Origin: JASHPR01 sp963833885
GTDB taxonomy: Bacteria; Actinomycetota; Actinomycetes; Streptosporangiales; Streptosporangiaceae
Reading direction: 5' to 3'
Length of the DNA stretch: 64,000 bases
Assembly (NCBI GenBank): GCA_963833885.1
Contig: CAWHZU010000005.1
Coordinates: forward strand, 1-64,000
Below are positions 25,646 to 33,567 of this stretch, piece after piece; position 1 is the stretch's first letter; every line of letters starts with the position of its first letter. The notes under the pieces were generated by a model. The model saw only the letters and a program-made list of their open reading frames with translations. It ran no database searches and had not been told where the DNA came from. Both the position numbers and the translations under genes were made by a program.

Positions 25646-26589
25646 GTCATCGCGAACACGTGGCGGCGGGCGCCTGGCAGCGGCACCGCGCAGATGCCCG
25701 GGTGGCGTGCCGCACGCAGGCACAGCCCGGGCAGCGTGGTGACGCCCAGCCCCGCCGCCACCAGCGCCTGGACCGCCACGTAATCGTCGGTCGTGAACGC
25801 GATCTTCGGGGTGAAGCCGGCCAGCCCGCACTGCCGGACCAGGTAGCCGCGGCAGCGCTCGCAGCCCGCGATCCAGCGGTATTTCGCGTACGTGGCAAGG
25901 TCCGGCTCGGTGCCGTCCACCGTCTCCGGGCCGCCCACCGTCTCCGGCCCGCCCACCGTCTCGGGCCCGTCCACCGTCTCGGCCCCGTCCACTGTCTCTG
26001 GCCTGCCCGCCATCCCTGGCCCGCCCAAACCACCCCTGGCGGCCGGAGTCACCAGGTACACCGGCTCGTCGAGCAGCAGCCGTCCGCGCGCCCCCTCCTC
26101 GTCCGTGCCGGGCGGCTCCGGGTCCGCGTCCTGCTGGTAGTGGCGGAACACTAGCGCCACGTCCACGTAGCCGGCCCGCAGCATCCGCAGCGCCTCCGGT
26201 GGCTCGGCCTCGGCCAGCATGAGGTCCATGCCGGGGCTCTCCGCCTCCAGCCTGGCCGCGGCGGCCGGAACGATCGTGCCGAGCGCGGAGGGGAACGAGG
26301 CCAGCCGCACCCGTCCCTGCCGCAGCCCGACGTGCGCCGCGAGCTCGTTCTCTGCGGCGTCCAGCCGGCCGATGATCTCCTCTGCCCGCTCGGCGAGCAG
26401 CCTGCCCGCGTCGGTGAGACGCACGCCCCGGCCTGCCCGCTGCAGCAGCCGGGCGCCGGTCTCCGCCTCCAGCCGGGCGATGTGGTGGCTGATCGAGGGC
26501 TGGGCGTAGTTCAGCGCCTGCGCCGCTGCGGTGACCGAGCCGGTCCTGGCCACCGCGACCAGCACCCGCAGCCTGGTCACGTCCAGCAT
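25558..26589 (-). CDS. LysR-family transcriptional regulator with repeat insertion
   Basis: 343 residues. A winged HTH (RLRVLVAVARTGSVTAAAQALNYAQPSISHHIARLE, residues 6-42 in part) is followed by a linker and a type-2 periplasmic-binding-like effector domain (RLASFPSALGTIVPAAAARLE from ~95; TTDDYVAVQALVAAGLGVTTLPG near 270). Between the two effector subdomains, around residues 190-225, sits an ETVDG/ETVGG/P repeat from 18-bp DNA units (25913-26020) not seen in ordinary LysR proteins. A CERCRG motif near 243 could be redox-active. The 3' end overlaps the acyltransferase gene; targets are unknown, but the upstream ureohydrolase gene is on the same strand. Confidence 0.88.
   Translation of the reverse strand: MLDVTRLRVLVAVARTGSVTAAAQALNYAQPSISHHIARLEAETGARLLQRAGRGVRLTDAGRLLAERAEEIIGRLDAAENELAAHVGLRQGRVRLASFPSALGTIVPAAAARLEAESPGMDLMLAEAEPPEALRMLRAGYVDVALVFRHYQQDADPEPPGTDEEGARGRLLLDEPVYLVTPAARGGLGGPGMAGRPETVDGAETVDGPETVGGPETVGGPETVDGTEPDLATYAKYRWIAGCERCRGYLVRQCGLAGFTPKIAFTTDDYVAVQALVAAGLGVTTLPGLCLRAARHPGICAVPLPGARRHVFAMTYGEPPDPPATSRLIDVLAAAAEAGSLVA
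25913..26020 (-). repeat. 18-bp tandem repeats in the LysR gene
   Basis: Five clear units (25913-25930, 25931-25948, 25949-25966, 25967-25984, 25985-26002) of consensus CCGCCCACCGTCTCCGGC and a decayed sixth (26003-26020). They encode ETVxGP/A units in frame on the minus strand. Confidence 0.9.
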
Positions 26590-26681
26590 GCGCCGAGTAT
26601 AGATCGCCTCGATTATTTGGCCCCGGCGGCGGGGCTACGTTTATCTGACCAGCTAGACAGCGTGCGCGCGGTCCGGTCCCG

Positions 26682-27719
26682 TCAGTCTGGCTCGGGCCCG
26701 CGGTCGGAGAGCAGCGGGGCATCCGGGGCGTGGCCGCCCCCGGGTTCGGCCGATGCAGCGTTCTTGCGGCGCCAGGCGATACCGGACAGGGCCTCGAGCA
26801 CCACGCGGTTGGCCAGAAACGCGGTGACCTCCGCGTGGTCGTATGGCGGCGCGACCTCCACCACGTCGATGCCGGCCAGCGGTATCTCCATGGCGATCCG
26901 GCGCACCGCGTCGAGCAGCTGCCGGCTGCTCAGGCCGCCGGGCTCGGGCGTCCCGGTGCCAGGCGCCATGCCGGGATCGACCACGTCGACGTCCACTGAG
27001 AGGAACACGCCGTCGCAGTCGTCGGTGGCGATGCTCATCGCCTCGGTCAGGCACTCGTCCAGGCCCCGGGAGACCACCTCGGTCATCTCGAAGCTGCGCA
27101 TTCGCTGGCCCGCCATCCAGTCGAGCGTCTCCGGCTCGGGCCAGTAGCCGCGGAGCCCGACCTGCAGGAACCTGTCGCCGCGCACCGCGCCCGACTCGAT
27201 CAGCCGGCGCATCGGCGTGCCGTGGCCGTACAGCGAGCCGAACTGGGTGTCGCCGGTGTCGGCATGCGCGTCGAAGTGGATCATCGAGACGCGGCCCCAG
27301 CCGACGTGCCGCGCCACACCGGTCGCGTCGGGCAGGGCGATCGTGTGGTCACCCCCGAGGATCACCGGGATCGCACCACCGGCGCATGCCTGGAGCACCG
27401 CCTCCTCGAGCCGCTGGAGCGACAGCCCGGTGTCGCCGGACGGCATCTCCACGTCGCCGGCGTCGGCGACCCGGAGCTCCACTAGCGGGTCGACACGAAG
27501 CGCGAGATGCGGGCGGGAGCCGTCGTGCGGCAGGTAATCGGTGAACCGGATCGCCTGCGGGCCGAACCTGGCGCCGGGCCGGTGCGACGTTCCGCCGTCG
27601 AACGGGGCGCCGATGATCATGATGTCGGTGCCGGCCCATCCGGCCGGATCGGCCAGATCCGCCCGCGGCACGCCAAGGAACGTGGCATCGGGCCCGTACA
27701 TGCCGCCTAGCCGTGCCAT
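26682..27719 (-). CDS. Agmatinase/ureohydrolase family protein
   Basis: 345 residues of the arginase/agmatinase superfamily, dinuclear Mn enzymes that release urea from guanidino compounds. The metal-binding motifs are intact: GGDHTIALP near residue 124, MIHFDAHADTGD near 147, and SVDVDVVDPGMAPGTGTPEPGG near 240 (quoted in part). An N-terminal APFDGGTSHRPGARFGPQAIR loop matches agmatinase/guanidinobutyrase/formiminoglutamase relatives; the exact substrate is unresolved. ATG 27719 has GGGAGGA seven bases upstream. The LysR gene lies 92 bp downstream on the same strand and may regulate it. Confidence 0.88.
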   Translation of the reverse strand: MARLGGMYGPDATFLGVPRADLADPAGWAGTDIMIIGAPFDGGTSHRPGARFGPQAIRFTDYLPHDGSRPHLALRVDPLVELRVADAGDVEMPSGDTGLSLQRLEEAVLQACAGGAIPVILGGDHTIALPDATGVARHVGWGRVSMIHFDAHADTGDTQFGSLYGHGTPMRRLIESGAVRGDRFLQVGLRGYWPEPETLDWMAGQRMRSFEMTEVVSRGLDECLTEAMSIATDDCDGVFLSVDVDVVDPGMAPGTGTPEPGGLSSRQLLDAVRRIAMEIPLAGIDVVEVAPPYDHAEVTAFLANRVVLEALSGIAWRRKNAASAEPGGGHAPDAPLLSDRGPEPD

Positions 27720-28175
27720 GGGTCCTCCCGGAGATCGCAGCGACCACAATGCTGGCACAGCGGATCAATCCGCGCTCGTCCAGGAGGGCTGCGGCGGGGA
27801 GGGGGAGGGCGGCCGACCGGCAGCGGGGGAGGCGGCGGGCGCGAGCGGGGAGGACCGAGCGGGGGAGGACCGAGCGGGGAGGACCGAGCGGGGGTAGAAC
27901 GGCGCGCGGGCGATGGGGCGGCGCGGAGGAGGCGACCGCCGGAGGCCCAGCCCCGCCCCGGCGGTGACGTGGCTCGGGCATAGCGGTTCGCTTATGTCTG
28001 AAAATTACCGGACATAAGCGAACCGCTGTTGATTGGCCCGATCGGCCCGAGCGCATGGCACCGGCCCTGGCGAACGCGGAATGCCCGGCGCCGATCTTCG
28101 GTTGCAGCGGCCAAGGTGGAAGTGCAGCGGGAGCGGATCATTCCTGCCGGGCGCCGCGTGCCAGCGGATGGATTT
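27720..28175. other. Divergent intergenic region with repeats and a large dyad
   Basis: 456 bp between the ureohydrolase (minus) and the membrane hydrolase (plus). It holds a G-rich stretch with 14-15-bp tandem repeats of GAGCGGGGGAGGACC (27843-27885 plus a partial copy) and the perfect 17-bp inverted repeat at 27982-28027. I see no convincing gene: the open frames through it have no family resemblance. Confidence 0.7.
27982..28027. promoter_or_regulatory. Perfect 17-bp inverted repeat, possible operator
   Basis: AGCGGTTCGCTTATGTC at 27982-27998 and its exact reverse complement at 28011-28027 flank a 12-bp AT-rich centre (TGAAAATTACCG-like). The arms are not purely GC and no T-run follows, so it resembles an operator or a recombination-type dyad more than a terminator. 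It lies 149 bp upstream of the membrane hydrolase start and 263 bp from the ureohydrolase start. Confidence 0.6.
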
Positions 28176-29855
28176 ATGCGGCACCGAGGGCTCATCGCCT
28201 TCGCAGCTGGCGGCGCTCTTGTAGAGGCATGCCTGCTGACCGCTCTCGCCCCGGCGGCACGGCCGCTCGCACCGCAAGTCACCGCGCTCCCGCCGCTCGC
28301 CGTGTTCCACGATCTGCGCTGGCTGTTCGGCTACAACCGGTCGTGGTACGGCTTCCTGCTCGCCTACGCCGGTCTGGTGCTCGCCCGGGCCGCGATCAGT
28401 GCGGTGATGATCCGGCTGGCCTGGCCGCGCCACCTGCCCCCGCTCACCTGGGGCGGCACGTTCGTGCGCTGCATCGTGTTCACCGTGGTGGCCAGCATCC
28501 TGCTCTCGCCGGTGGTCACGCTGCTGTTCGGCGTGTCCCTGCTGCCGTTCTCCTGGCCGTACCTTGCCGCGATTCCGGTCATGCTGCTGATCATGATCCC
28601 GCTGGCGCACAGCGGCATGCTCGGTTCCTGGTGGCGGACCCTGCCGCCACTGCGCGCCGTGGGCTGGCTGCTGGCCAGCTTCGTTGTGCTGTCGGCGGCC
28701 GCCGCCGCGATCGGCAGCCTGGCCACGCCGGCGGCGCTGGCGGTTTGCGCGCTGGTCGGCCTGGTCAACGCGCGTGCCTGGTACGGGGTGGCCGCCGCGG
28801 TGAGCCGGGAGGCGTTGCCAGCCGATGACCCACGGGCGCGGCGGCGTCACCTGCACTGGCCCGTGCTGCCCGCCCCGGTATCGCCGGTGGCGGCGGCCGT
28901 GGCCCTGGCCCTGCTCGTCGGGGCGACTCGGCTGATCTTCGTGGTCGCCGGGACCACGCCGCTGGCCGGCGGGCTGGCCGCCGTGCCAACAAGAGCGGCA
29001 ATCATGGCCGCCAGCTCCGCGCAGGCCGGCGGCCACGACGCAGGCAAGCTCACTTCGGCGGTGCTCGTGATCCCGGGATTCGGGTCATCGTGCTGTTATC
29101 CGTCCGAAAGCCGCAATCTGATCGGCCCGTCCGCGCTGGTCCGTCCGTTCTCCTACGCCGGGCTCGGTGCCGGCGGCAGGCCGCTGCCCTACGGGCTCGA
29201 CGCCACGGACCTGCCGCTGTCCGTGCTGGGCGACCGGATCGCCCAGCAGGTGTGGAAGCTGCACCGGGAAACGGGTCGGCCGGTCGACATTGTGGCCGAG
29301 AGCGAGGGCACGCTCGGGGTCTACGCGATGCTTGCCAGGCACCCGGATGTTCCAGTCCGGTCCGTCGTGCTGCTCAGCCCGATCGTCGACCCCGGGCAGG
29401 CCGACCAGGGCGACCGCGCCGCGGCGCCGAGCGGCAGCGGCGACCCGGTGTCTGGCGATGCGCTCACCCAGCTCGTCAAGGTGGCGGGAGCGCTGTCGCC
29501 GTTCGGCTCGTCCGGAGCTCAGCGCCTGATCGGCTCGGTTCGCAGCGACGGTGCCGCCTATGCCGCCGCCGCGGTCAAGAACGGGCAGAAGATTCGCTGG
29601 CTCGCGGTCGTGCCGCTGGCAGACGCGGTGACGCTGCCCGTGTGCGACCTGCCCGGCAACGTCATCGTGGTGTCGGCCCTGCACGGGAGCCTGCTCGGCG
29701 ACTACGGGGTGGACCGGATGGCGCACCGCTTCCTCGTCCACGAGGACGTGGCAGGCACGCAGCAACTGCGCGACACCGCCCAGGTGATCGCCGCAGCCGC
29801 GGCCGCCTGGCGGATGCCGGTAATCGGATCCTCGAGCACATCCTGTACCAAGTAG
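28176..29855 (+). CDS. Membrane-anchored alpha/beta-hydrolase-like protein
   Basis: 559 residues. The N-terminal half (about 1-270) has seven or so transmembrane helices with no recognised family. After a last helix near residue 250 the C-terminal half is an alpha/beta-hydrolase-type domain: AVLVIPGFGSSCCYP near 295 (oxyanion strand), the nucleophile elbow position VDIVAESEGTLGVY near 372 with Ser in E-S-E-G, and NVIVVSALHGSLLGDYGVD near 498 providing an Asp/His region. It is probably an extracytoplasmic or membrane-facing lipase/esterase. ATG 28176 is the simplest start; an upstream in-frame GTG at 28158 is possible. Confidence 0.6.
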   Translation: MRHRGLIAFAAGGALVEACLLTALAPAARPLAPQVTALPPLAVFHDLRWLFGYNRSWYGFLLAYAGLVLARAAISAVMIRLAWPRHLPPLTWGGTFVRCIVFTVVASILLSPVVTLLFGVSLLPFSWPYLAAIPVMLLIMIPLAHSGMLGSWWRTLPPLRAVGWLLASFVVLSAAAAAIGSLATPAALAVCALVGLVNARAWYGVAAAVSREALPADDPRARRRHLHWPVLPAPVSPVAAAVALALLVGATRLIFVVAGTTPLAGGLAAVPTRAAIMAASSAQAGGHDAGKLTSAVLVIPGFGSSCCYPSESRNLIGPSALVRPFSYAGLGAGGRPLPYGLDATDLPLSVLGDRIAQQVWKLHRETGRPVDIVAESEGTLGVYAMLARHPDVPVRSVVLLSPIVDPGQADQGDRAAAPSGSGDPVSGDALTQLVKVAGALSPFGSSGAQRLIGSVRSDGAAYAAAAVKNGQKIRWLAVVPLADAVTLPVCDLPGNVIVVSALHGSLLGDYGVDRMAHRFLVHEDVAGTQQLRDTAQVIAAAAAAWRMPVIGSSSTSCTK

Positions 29856-29918
29856 GTACGCGCTGGCCGGCCGTGGCATCGTACGGTGGACACCGCCTAG
29901 CACCCGGAGCGTGCCCGC

Positions 29919-30713
29919 ATGCAGATCCGCACCCGCGACGGCGAGCGCGACCGCAGGATAAGGCTGCCCGGCACCGTTAACTTGCGCGACGTTGGCGGGT
30001 ATCCAGTGACGGGCAGGGGAGCGGCGGGCGGGAAGGAAGCCGGGGGCGGGAAAGAAGCCGGGGGCGCGGAAACGGTGCGCTGGGGCACGCTGCTGCGGTC
30101 CGACGCGCTGCACCGCCTGGATGATTCGGGCCGCGCCGCCCTGTCCGCTCTCGGCCTGCGGACCGTCATCGATCTGCGCACTGACGACGAGGTCCGGGCC
30201 GCGCCGAGTGCGCTGGACGACGCCGGAGTGCGGACCTACCACGTTCCCTTGTTCGACGCCGCGGCCATCGGCCGGCTGCCGCCCGAACTGGCCGCGGTCT
30301 ACCGGTACATGATCGACGACTGCGGCGCCGCCATCGCCTCGGCGATCGGGCGGCTGTGCAGGGACGGCGCGCTTCCCGGGCTGGTCCACTGCACGGCGGG
30401 CAAGGACCGCACCGGGCTTGTCGTGGCACTCGTGCTCGAGGTCATCGGCGTACCCGACGAGGTCATCGCGGCCGACTACGCGCTGAGCGACGCCTACCTC
30501 GATGCCAGCACAGCCAGGGCGATTAGCCGGATCCGGGCCCTCAGCGGCGTCGGGCGCTGGCTTGACCTCGGCGCGCTCGGCGCCTCACCACAGGTCATAC
30601 ACGACGCTCTGGCCCGGGTCCGTTCCCGTTCCGGCTCCGTCTCCGATTACCTGATCGGCAACGGGCTGACCGCGCGTGACCTCGGCAACCTCCGGACCGC
30701 GCTGGTCGCGTAA
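29919..30713 (+). CDS. Tyrosine/serine protein phosphatase (DSP-like, Y_phosphatase3)
   Basis: 264 residues. The N-terminal signature VNLRDVGGYPVTG (residues 20-32) and the P-loop HCTAGKDRTG near residue 155 with catalytic Cys, Lys and Arg define the atypical MptpB/LipA-like phosphatase family (Y_phosphatase3), which dephosphorylates phosphotyrosine and sometimes phosphoinositides or phospho-Ser/Thr. A short Gly/Lys/Glu repeat (GGKEAGGGKEAGG) is inserted at about residue 38-50. No signal peptide is visible. It follows the membrane hydrolase by 63 bp on the same strand and could be co-transcribed. Confidence 0.9.
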   Translation: MQIRTRDGERDRRIRLPGTVNLRDVGGYPVTGRGAAGGKEAGGGKEAGGAETVRWGTLLRSDALHRLDDSGRAALSALGLRTVIDLRTDDEVRAAPSALDDAGVRTYHVPLFDAAAIGRLPPELAAVYRYMIDDCGAAIASAIGRLCRDGALPGLVHCTAGKDRTGLVVALVLEVIGVPDEVIAADYALSDAYLDASTARAISRIRALSGVGRWLDLGALGASPQVIHDALARVRSRSGSVSDYLIGNGLTARDLGNLRTALVA

Positions 30714-30723
30714 ACGCCCTGCG

Positions 30724-31197
30724 CTAACCGTCCGCGCTGATGACCGGCTCGTGGCGGACCGGGAAGTTGACCGAGTTCGCGATGAAGCACTTCGCGTTCG
30801 CCTCGGCGTGCAGGGCCGTGGCGCTCTCGATCATGTCGGCGGACGCGACCGTCACCCGCGGCCGCAGCACGACCTCGGTGAAGAGGCCGGCGCCGTCCGC
30901 CTCCTCGGCCATCAGGCCGTGCGCATCGTCGGCGTAAGACGTGACGGTGACCCCTGCGACGGCACAGAGATGCAGGTACCAGAGCATGTGGCACTGGGAC
31001 AGCGCGGCGGTGAGCTCGAGTTCCGGGTTCCACCGGCCCGGGTCGCCGCGGAACGATGGGTCGGAGCTCGCCGCGATGGCCGCAGGCCCATCCGCACGGA
31101 CCTCGTGGTCCCGATCATACGCGCGGTACCCGCTCGTGCCGGTGCCGCGATTCCCGGTCCAGGTCACCGAGACGTCATATGAGTGCGTGCGTGTCAT
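30724..31197 (-). CDS. OsmC/Ohr-family protein
   Basis: 157 residues. The OsmC-type fold is indicated by WNPELELTAALSQCHMLWYLHLCA near residue 60-80, which holds the first redox Cys, and by LHAEANAKCFIANSVNFPV near residue 130 with the second Cys. OsmC/Ohr proteins reduce organic hydroperoxides through this Cys pair using lipoylated partners or low-molecular thiols. Unlike the second OsmC homologue in the window (46312) it belongs to the LsrC/YhfA-like subgroup by its start (YDVSVTWTGNRG). ATG 31197 is preferred over 31206 for spacing to AAAGG. Confidence 0.82.
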   Translation of the reverse strand: MTRTHSYDVSVTWTGNRGTGTSGYRAYDRDHEVRADGPAAIAASSDPSFRGDPGRWNPELELTAALSQCHMLWYLHLCAVAGVTVTSYADDAHGLMAEEADGAGLFTEVVLRPRVTVASADMIESATALHAEANAKCFIANSVNFPVRHEPVISADG

Positions 31198-31226
31198 CGC
31201 GGACATCCTTTCGGCCTAAGCGCTAA

Positions 31227-31427
31227 TTACCGGACCGGCACCTCGTAGACCAGTTCTGCGTCTGGCCCGTCCAGCACGCAGTACACCTTGCCTTCGGCGT
31301 TGTGGTAAAGCTCGATCTGGCGCACGCCGAACTGATCGGCCCTGGCGTTGCGGGCGTCCTCGGCGAGCTGCGCGATGGCGTCGGCCGGCAGCTGCAGATC
31401 CTCGTGAAGGTCCAGGAATCTAACCAT
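31227..31427 (-). CDS. Small DUF4242-like protein
   Basis: 66 residues: MVRFLDLHEDLQLPADAIAQ opens a ferredoxin-like half, and IELYHNAEGKVYCVLDGPDAE resembles the core of DUF4242, a family that includes a nickel-binding Streptomyces protein and scavenger-like proteins. The domain is shorter than usual. ATG 31427 follows AGGAG at seven bases. It lies downstream of the small membrane protein gene on the same strand, separated from it by the long hairpin at 31462-31535. Function unknown. Confidence 0.6.
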   Translation of the reverse strand: MVRFLDLHEDLQLPADAIAQLAEDARNARADQFGVRQIELYHNAEGKVYCVLDGPDAELVYEVPVR

Positions 31428-31461
31428 GTCATGCTCCTGATACCCGGTGTGTGTCTGGTGT

Positions 31462-31535
31462 TGCGCAGCGTGGGCCTGCAGCGGCACCGCCGGGCCAGCG
31501 AGGCTGGCCCGGCGGCACCGCTGGTCCGCTGCGCA
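31462..31535 (-). terminator. Long two-tier hairpin between two small genes
   Basis: The inner stem pairs 31479-31499 with 31503-31523 (21 bp, two mismatches at the central CA/CA, 3-base loop). An outer 9-bp perfect stem pairs 31462-31470 (TGCGCAGCG) with 31527-31535. It sits just after the stop of the membrane protein gene and before the DUF4242-like gene on the minus strand. The size exceeds a simple terminator, and no T-run follows, so it could instead protect or attenuate mRNA. Confidence 0.7.
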
Positions 31536-31539
31536 TGGC

Positions 31540-31839
31540 TCAGGCGGCCGCGGTGATCGCGTTCCGGCGGGTGGCTCGTACGCGGTCCAGCAGCACCGCA
31601 AAGGTGGCTGCGAGCAGGGCAGACCCGACAGCGATCAGAGTGATCTGCCAGCCGGGCATGCCGCCCGCGACGACGATGTGGACTGCAGGCGCCAGATGCT
31701 GCGGCACGACAGCGGGCCCGCCGCCGCCGCCCGCCGGGACCTCCATGGCGAACGCGGGTGTCGTGGCGAATGCCACCACGGCGGTGGCCAGCCCGGCCAG
31801 GACGCAAGCGATACGGCGGATGTGCTGAATGGGGTTCAT
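31540..31839 (-). CDS. Small membrane protein with signal-like N-terminus
   Basis: 99 residues. A signal-like helix (IACVLAGLATAVVAFATTPAFA, about 10-31) with an AFA cleavage-like site is followed by a Gly/Pro stretch, then a second helix (WQITLIAVGSALLAATFAVLL, about 65-85) and a basic tail RVRATRRN. No family recognised. ATG 31839 follows AGGAG at seven bases. It is followed by the long hairpin and a DUF4242-like gene. Confidence 0.72.
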   Translation of the reverse strand: MNPIQHIRRIACVLAGLATAVVAFATTPAFAMEVPAGGGGGPAVVPQHLAPAVHIVVAGGMPGWQITLIAVGSALLAATFAVLLDRVRATRRNAITAAA

Positions 31840-31914
31840 GACGATCTCCTTCGGCTCTGGATGAGCTTTCAAGGCGACCGTATGGCGGCTGGCCTGCGTC
31901 CCGAATCGGAGTGA

Positions 31915-32950
31915 CTACCCAGATTTCCCGCGCCGTTCCCTATATTCGCGCCGCCCGGCCAGCCCGAGCCGGGCTGCATACGACGCGGCGACGTCACGGG
32001 TCGGGGCATCCAGTTTCGCCAGCACGGCGGAAACGTGATGATCGACGGTCTTGGCGGAGATGAACAGCTTCGCGGCGATCTCCGCGTTGGTGTGCCCGGC
32101 GCAGATCAGGTCGAGCACCTCACCCTCGCGCCGGGTCAGGCCGAGCGGGTGCTCGCGGGTCGCGGATCGCGGCCCGGCGGGGATCGACCGGATGCCGAGC
32201 CGACGCATCTTGTGCCGGGTGATCTGCGCGGCGGCGGAGGCGCCGAGGCCGGTGAAGATGTTCAGGGCCTCGCGCAGTGCCGCCTCATAAGGCGCGTCGT
32301 GCAGGGCCAGCGCGGCGTCGTACGGGCAGCCCAGGCCTGCCCACGACCGGGTGGCTTGCTCCCAGTCGCCTGCCACCTGCAGCCGGTAGGGCTCGGCGAG
32401 GTCAGCGCGCGGCGGCCGGGGTGAACCGGTGCGCCGCAGCCAGGAAGCGACCGCCCCGCGTCCCACGCGTCGCCGCTGGCGCAGGCGTCATCGGCCAGCT
32501 CGGCTTCGCGTGCGGCCGGATCTGGCTGGCCCTCCAGCCAGTACGCCTCGGCGCGAGCCAGCCGCACGAACATGATCCACTGCGGCTCGCCGGACCCGTC
32601 CGCGGCTGCCGCCGCCTCATCCAGGCATTCCCAGCAGCCGGCCGCGCCTCGCCGTGCCCGGATCTTTCCGAGGCTGGTCAGCGGCTTGATCCGGTTGACC
32701 GGCGAGGCACCGCTACGCGTGAGCAGTTCCTCGCTCATCGATGCCGACTCCTCCCACCGGCCCAGGTTCCCCAGCGCGTCGGCTCGCGCACCCCGCAGGG
32801 CGGTGCCATAAGTGCCGATGTCATGCTCGTCGCAGTAAGCGACGCCATCCGCGAAATACCGGTCGGCCTCGTCGAACCGCCGCTGATCGCACGAGATGGA
32901 ATGGAGATTCGCGTAGGCGCGGGCGGCCTGTGCCTGCAGGCCTTCGGCGA
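31915..32950 (-). pseudogene. LuxR-family (TPR/LAL-type) regulator, truncated and frameshifted
   Basis: The C-terminal LuxR HTH is intact (LTRREGEVLDLICAGHTNAEIAAKLF, about 100 codons before the stop), preceded by TPR-like helical repeats (RFDEADRYFADGVAYC, LGNLGRWEESASMSEELL). The reading frame shifts at about 32451-32458: DAWDAG must jump one frame to continue as AVASWLRRTG. At 32950 the coding similarity ends abruptly at the copy of an ABC permease fragment, so the N-terminal ATPase and most TPR repeats are missing. Family members are usually around 900 residues; about 345 codons remain. It is almost certainly non-functional unless the HTH part is expressed separately. Confidence 0.82.
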
Positions 32951-33172
32951 CCGGGCAGGATCAGCCGCCCGGCGAGCGCGGCGCCTGCGACCGCTAGCGC
33001 TGAGGCGGCGAGCACCGGGGCGGTGAGCACCGCGGCCTTGGCGAACAACCAGGTCAGCCGCCGGGGCATCGCGGTCAGCGACAGCTTGATCATCCCGGTG
33101 CTGTACTCGTTGCCGATGGCCAGCACGCCTGCGACGGCTACTACCGCCTGGCCCGGGCCGATTCCGGTGAAG
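32951..33172 (-). repeat. 222-bp copy of an ABC permease gene fragment
   Basis: Bases 32951-33172 match 40536-40757 in the same orientation with one difference (33158 C versus 40743 T). The segment encodes the NEYSTGMIKLSLTAMPRRLT part of the ABC-2 permease but has no start, stop or helices on either side, and it replaces the 5' part of the LuxR regulator. The near-identity marks a recent duplication or recombination, or an assembly artefact. Confidence 0.95.
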
Positions 33173-33567
33173 GTCTTGGCCCAGCCCGAGAACGGCTCGT
33201 TGCCGCGATGGCGATAGCGGAGCCTTCCCCGTGTTCGGTGAGGACCTGGAAGAGAACCAGTAACCCGACGCCAGTGCGCAGAATATTCCTTTCGGGATGC
33301 GGGGAGCGGTTAGAGCGTTGAACGGCGAAGTCGCGCGTAACGACGGGTCTTCGCGCGCCTATCGCAGGGGTACCTGGCTAGTCTCTGCACCGGCGTTGGG
33401 CTGGGGCGACGCGGCTGCCTCAACCTGCACAGCTGCTCGCCATGCCTTCGGTGCTTGTCCAGGACCGCGGCCCGCCTGTCGGCCCGCAAGCGCTCGTTAC
33501 GGCACGTAGCTCAATGGCCGGCTAGGCCTCAGTCTTCGGGCGCCGTCTCGCCTGGAAGTCCTGACGG
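33173..33567. other. Intergenic stretch without a recognisable gene
   Basis: 395 bp between the permease fragment and the helicase stop. The open frames have no family-like features. A tRNA-like phrase (GTAGCTCAATGGC near 33510) does not fold into a full cloverleaf. It may hold decayed sequence of the broken regulator or of a mobile element. Confidence 0.5.

Noticed and set aside
27843..27900. CRISPR-like repeat array
   Set aside because: Units are 14-15 bp, directly adjacent with no spacers; this is simple tandem repetition.
32821..33126. Short minus-strand gene with permease-like start
   Set aside because: It is the duplicated permease fragment joined to a shifted frame of the broken regulator, not a functional gene.
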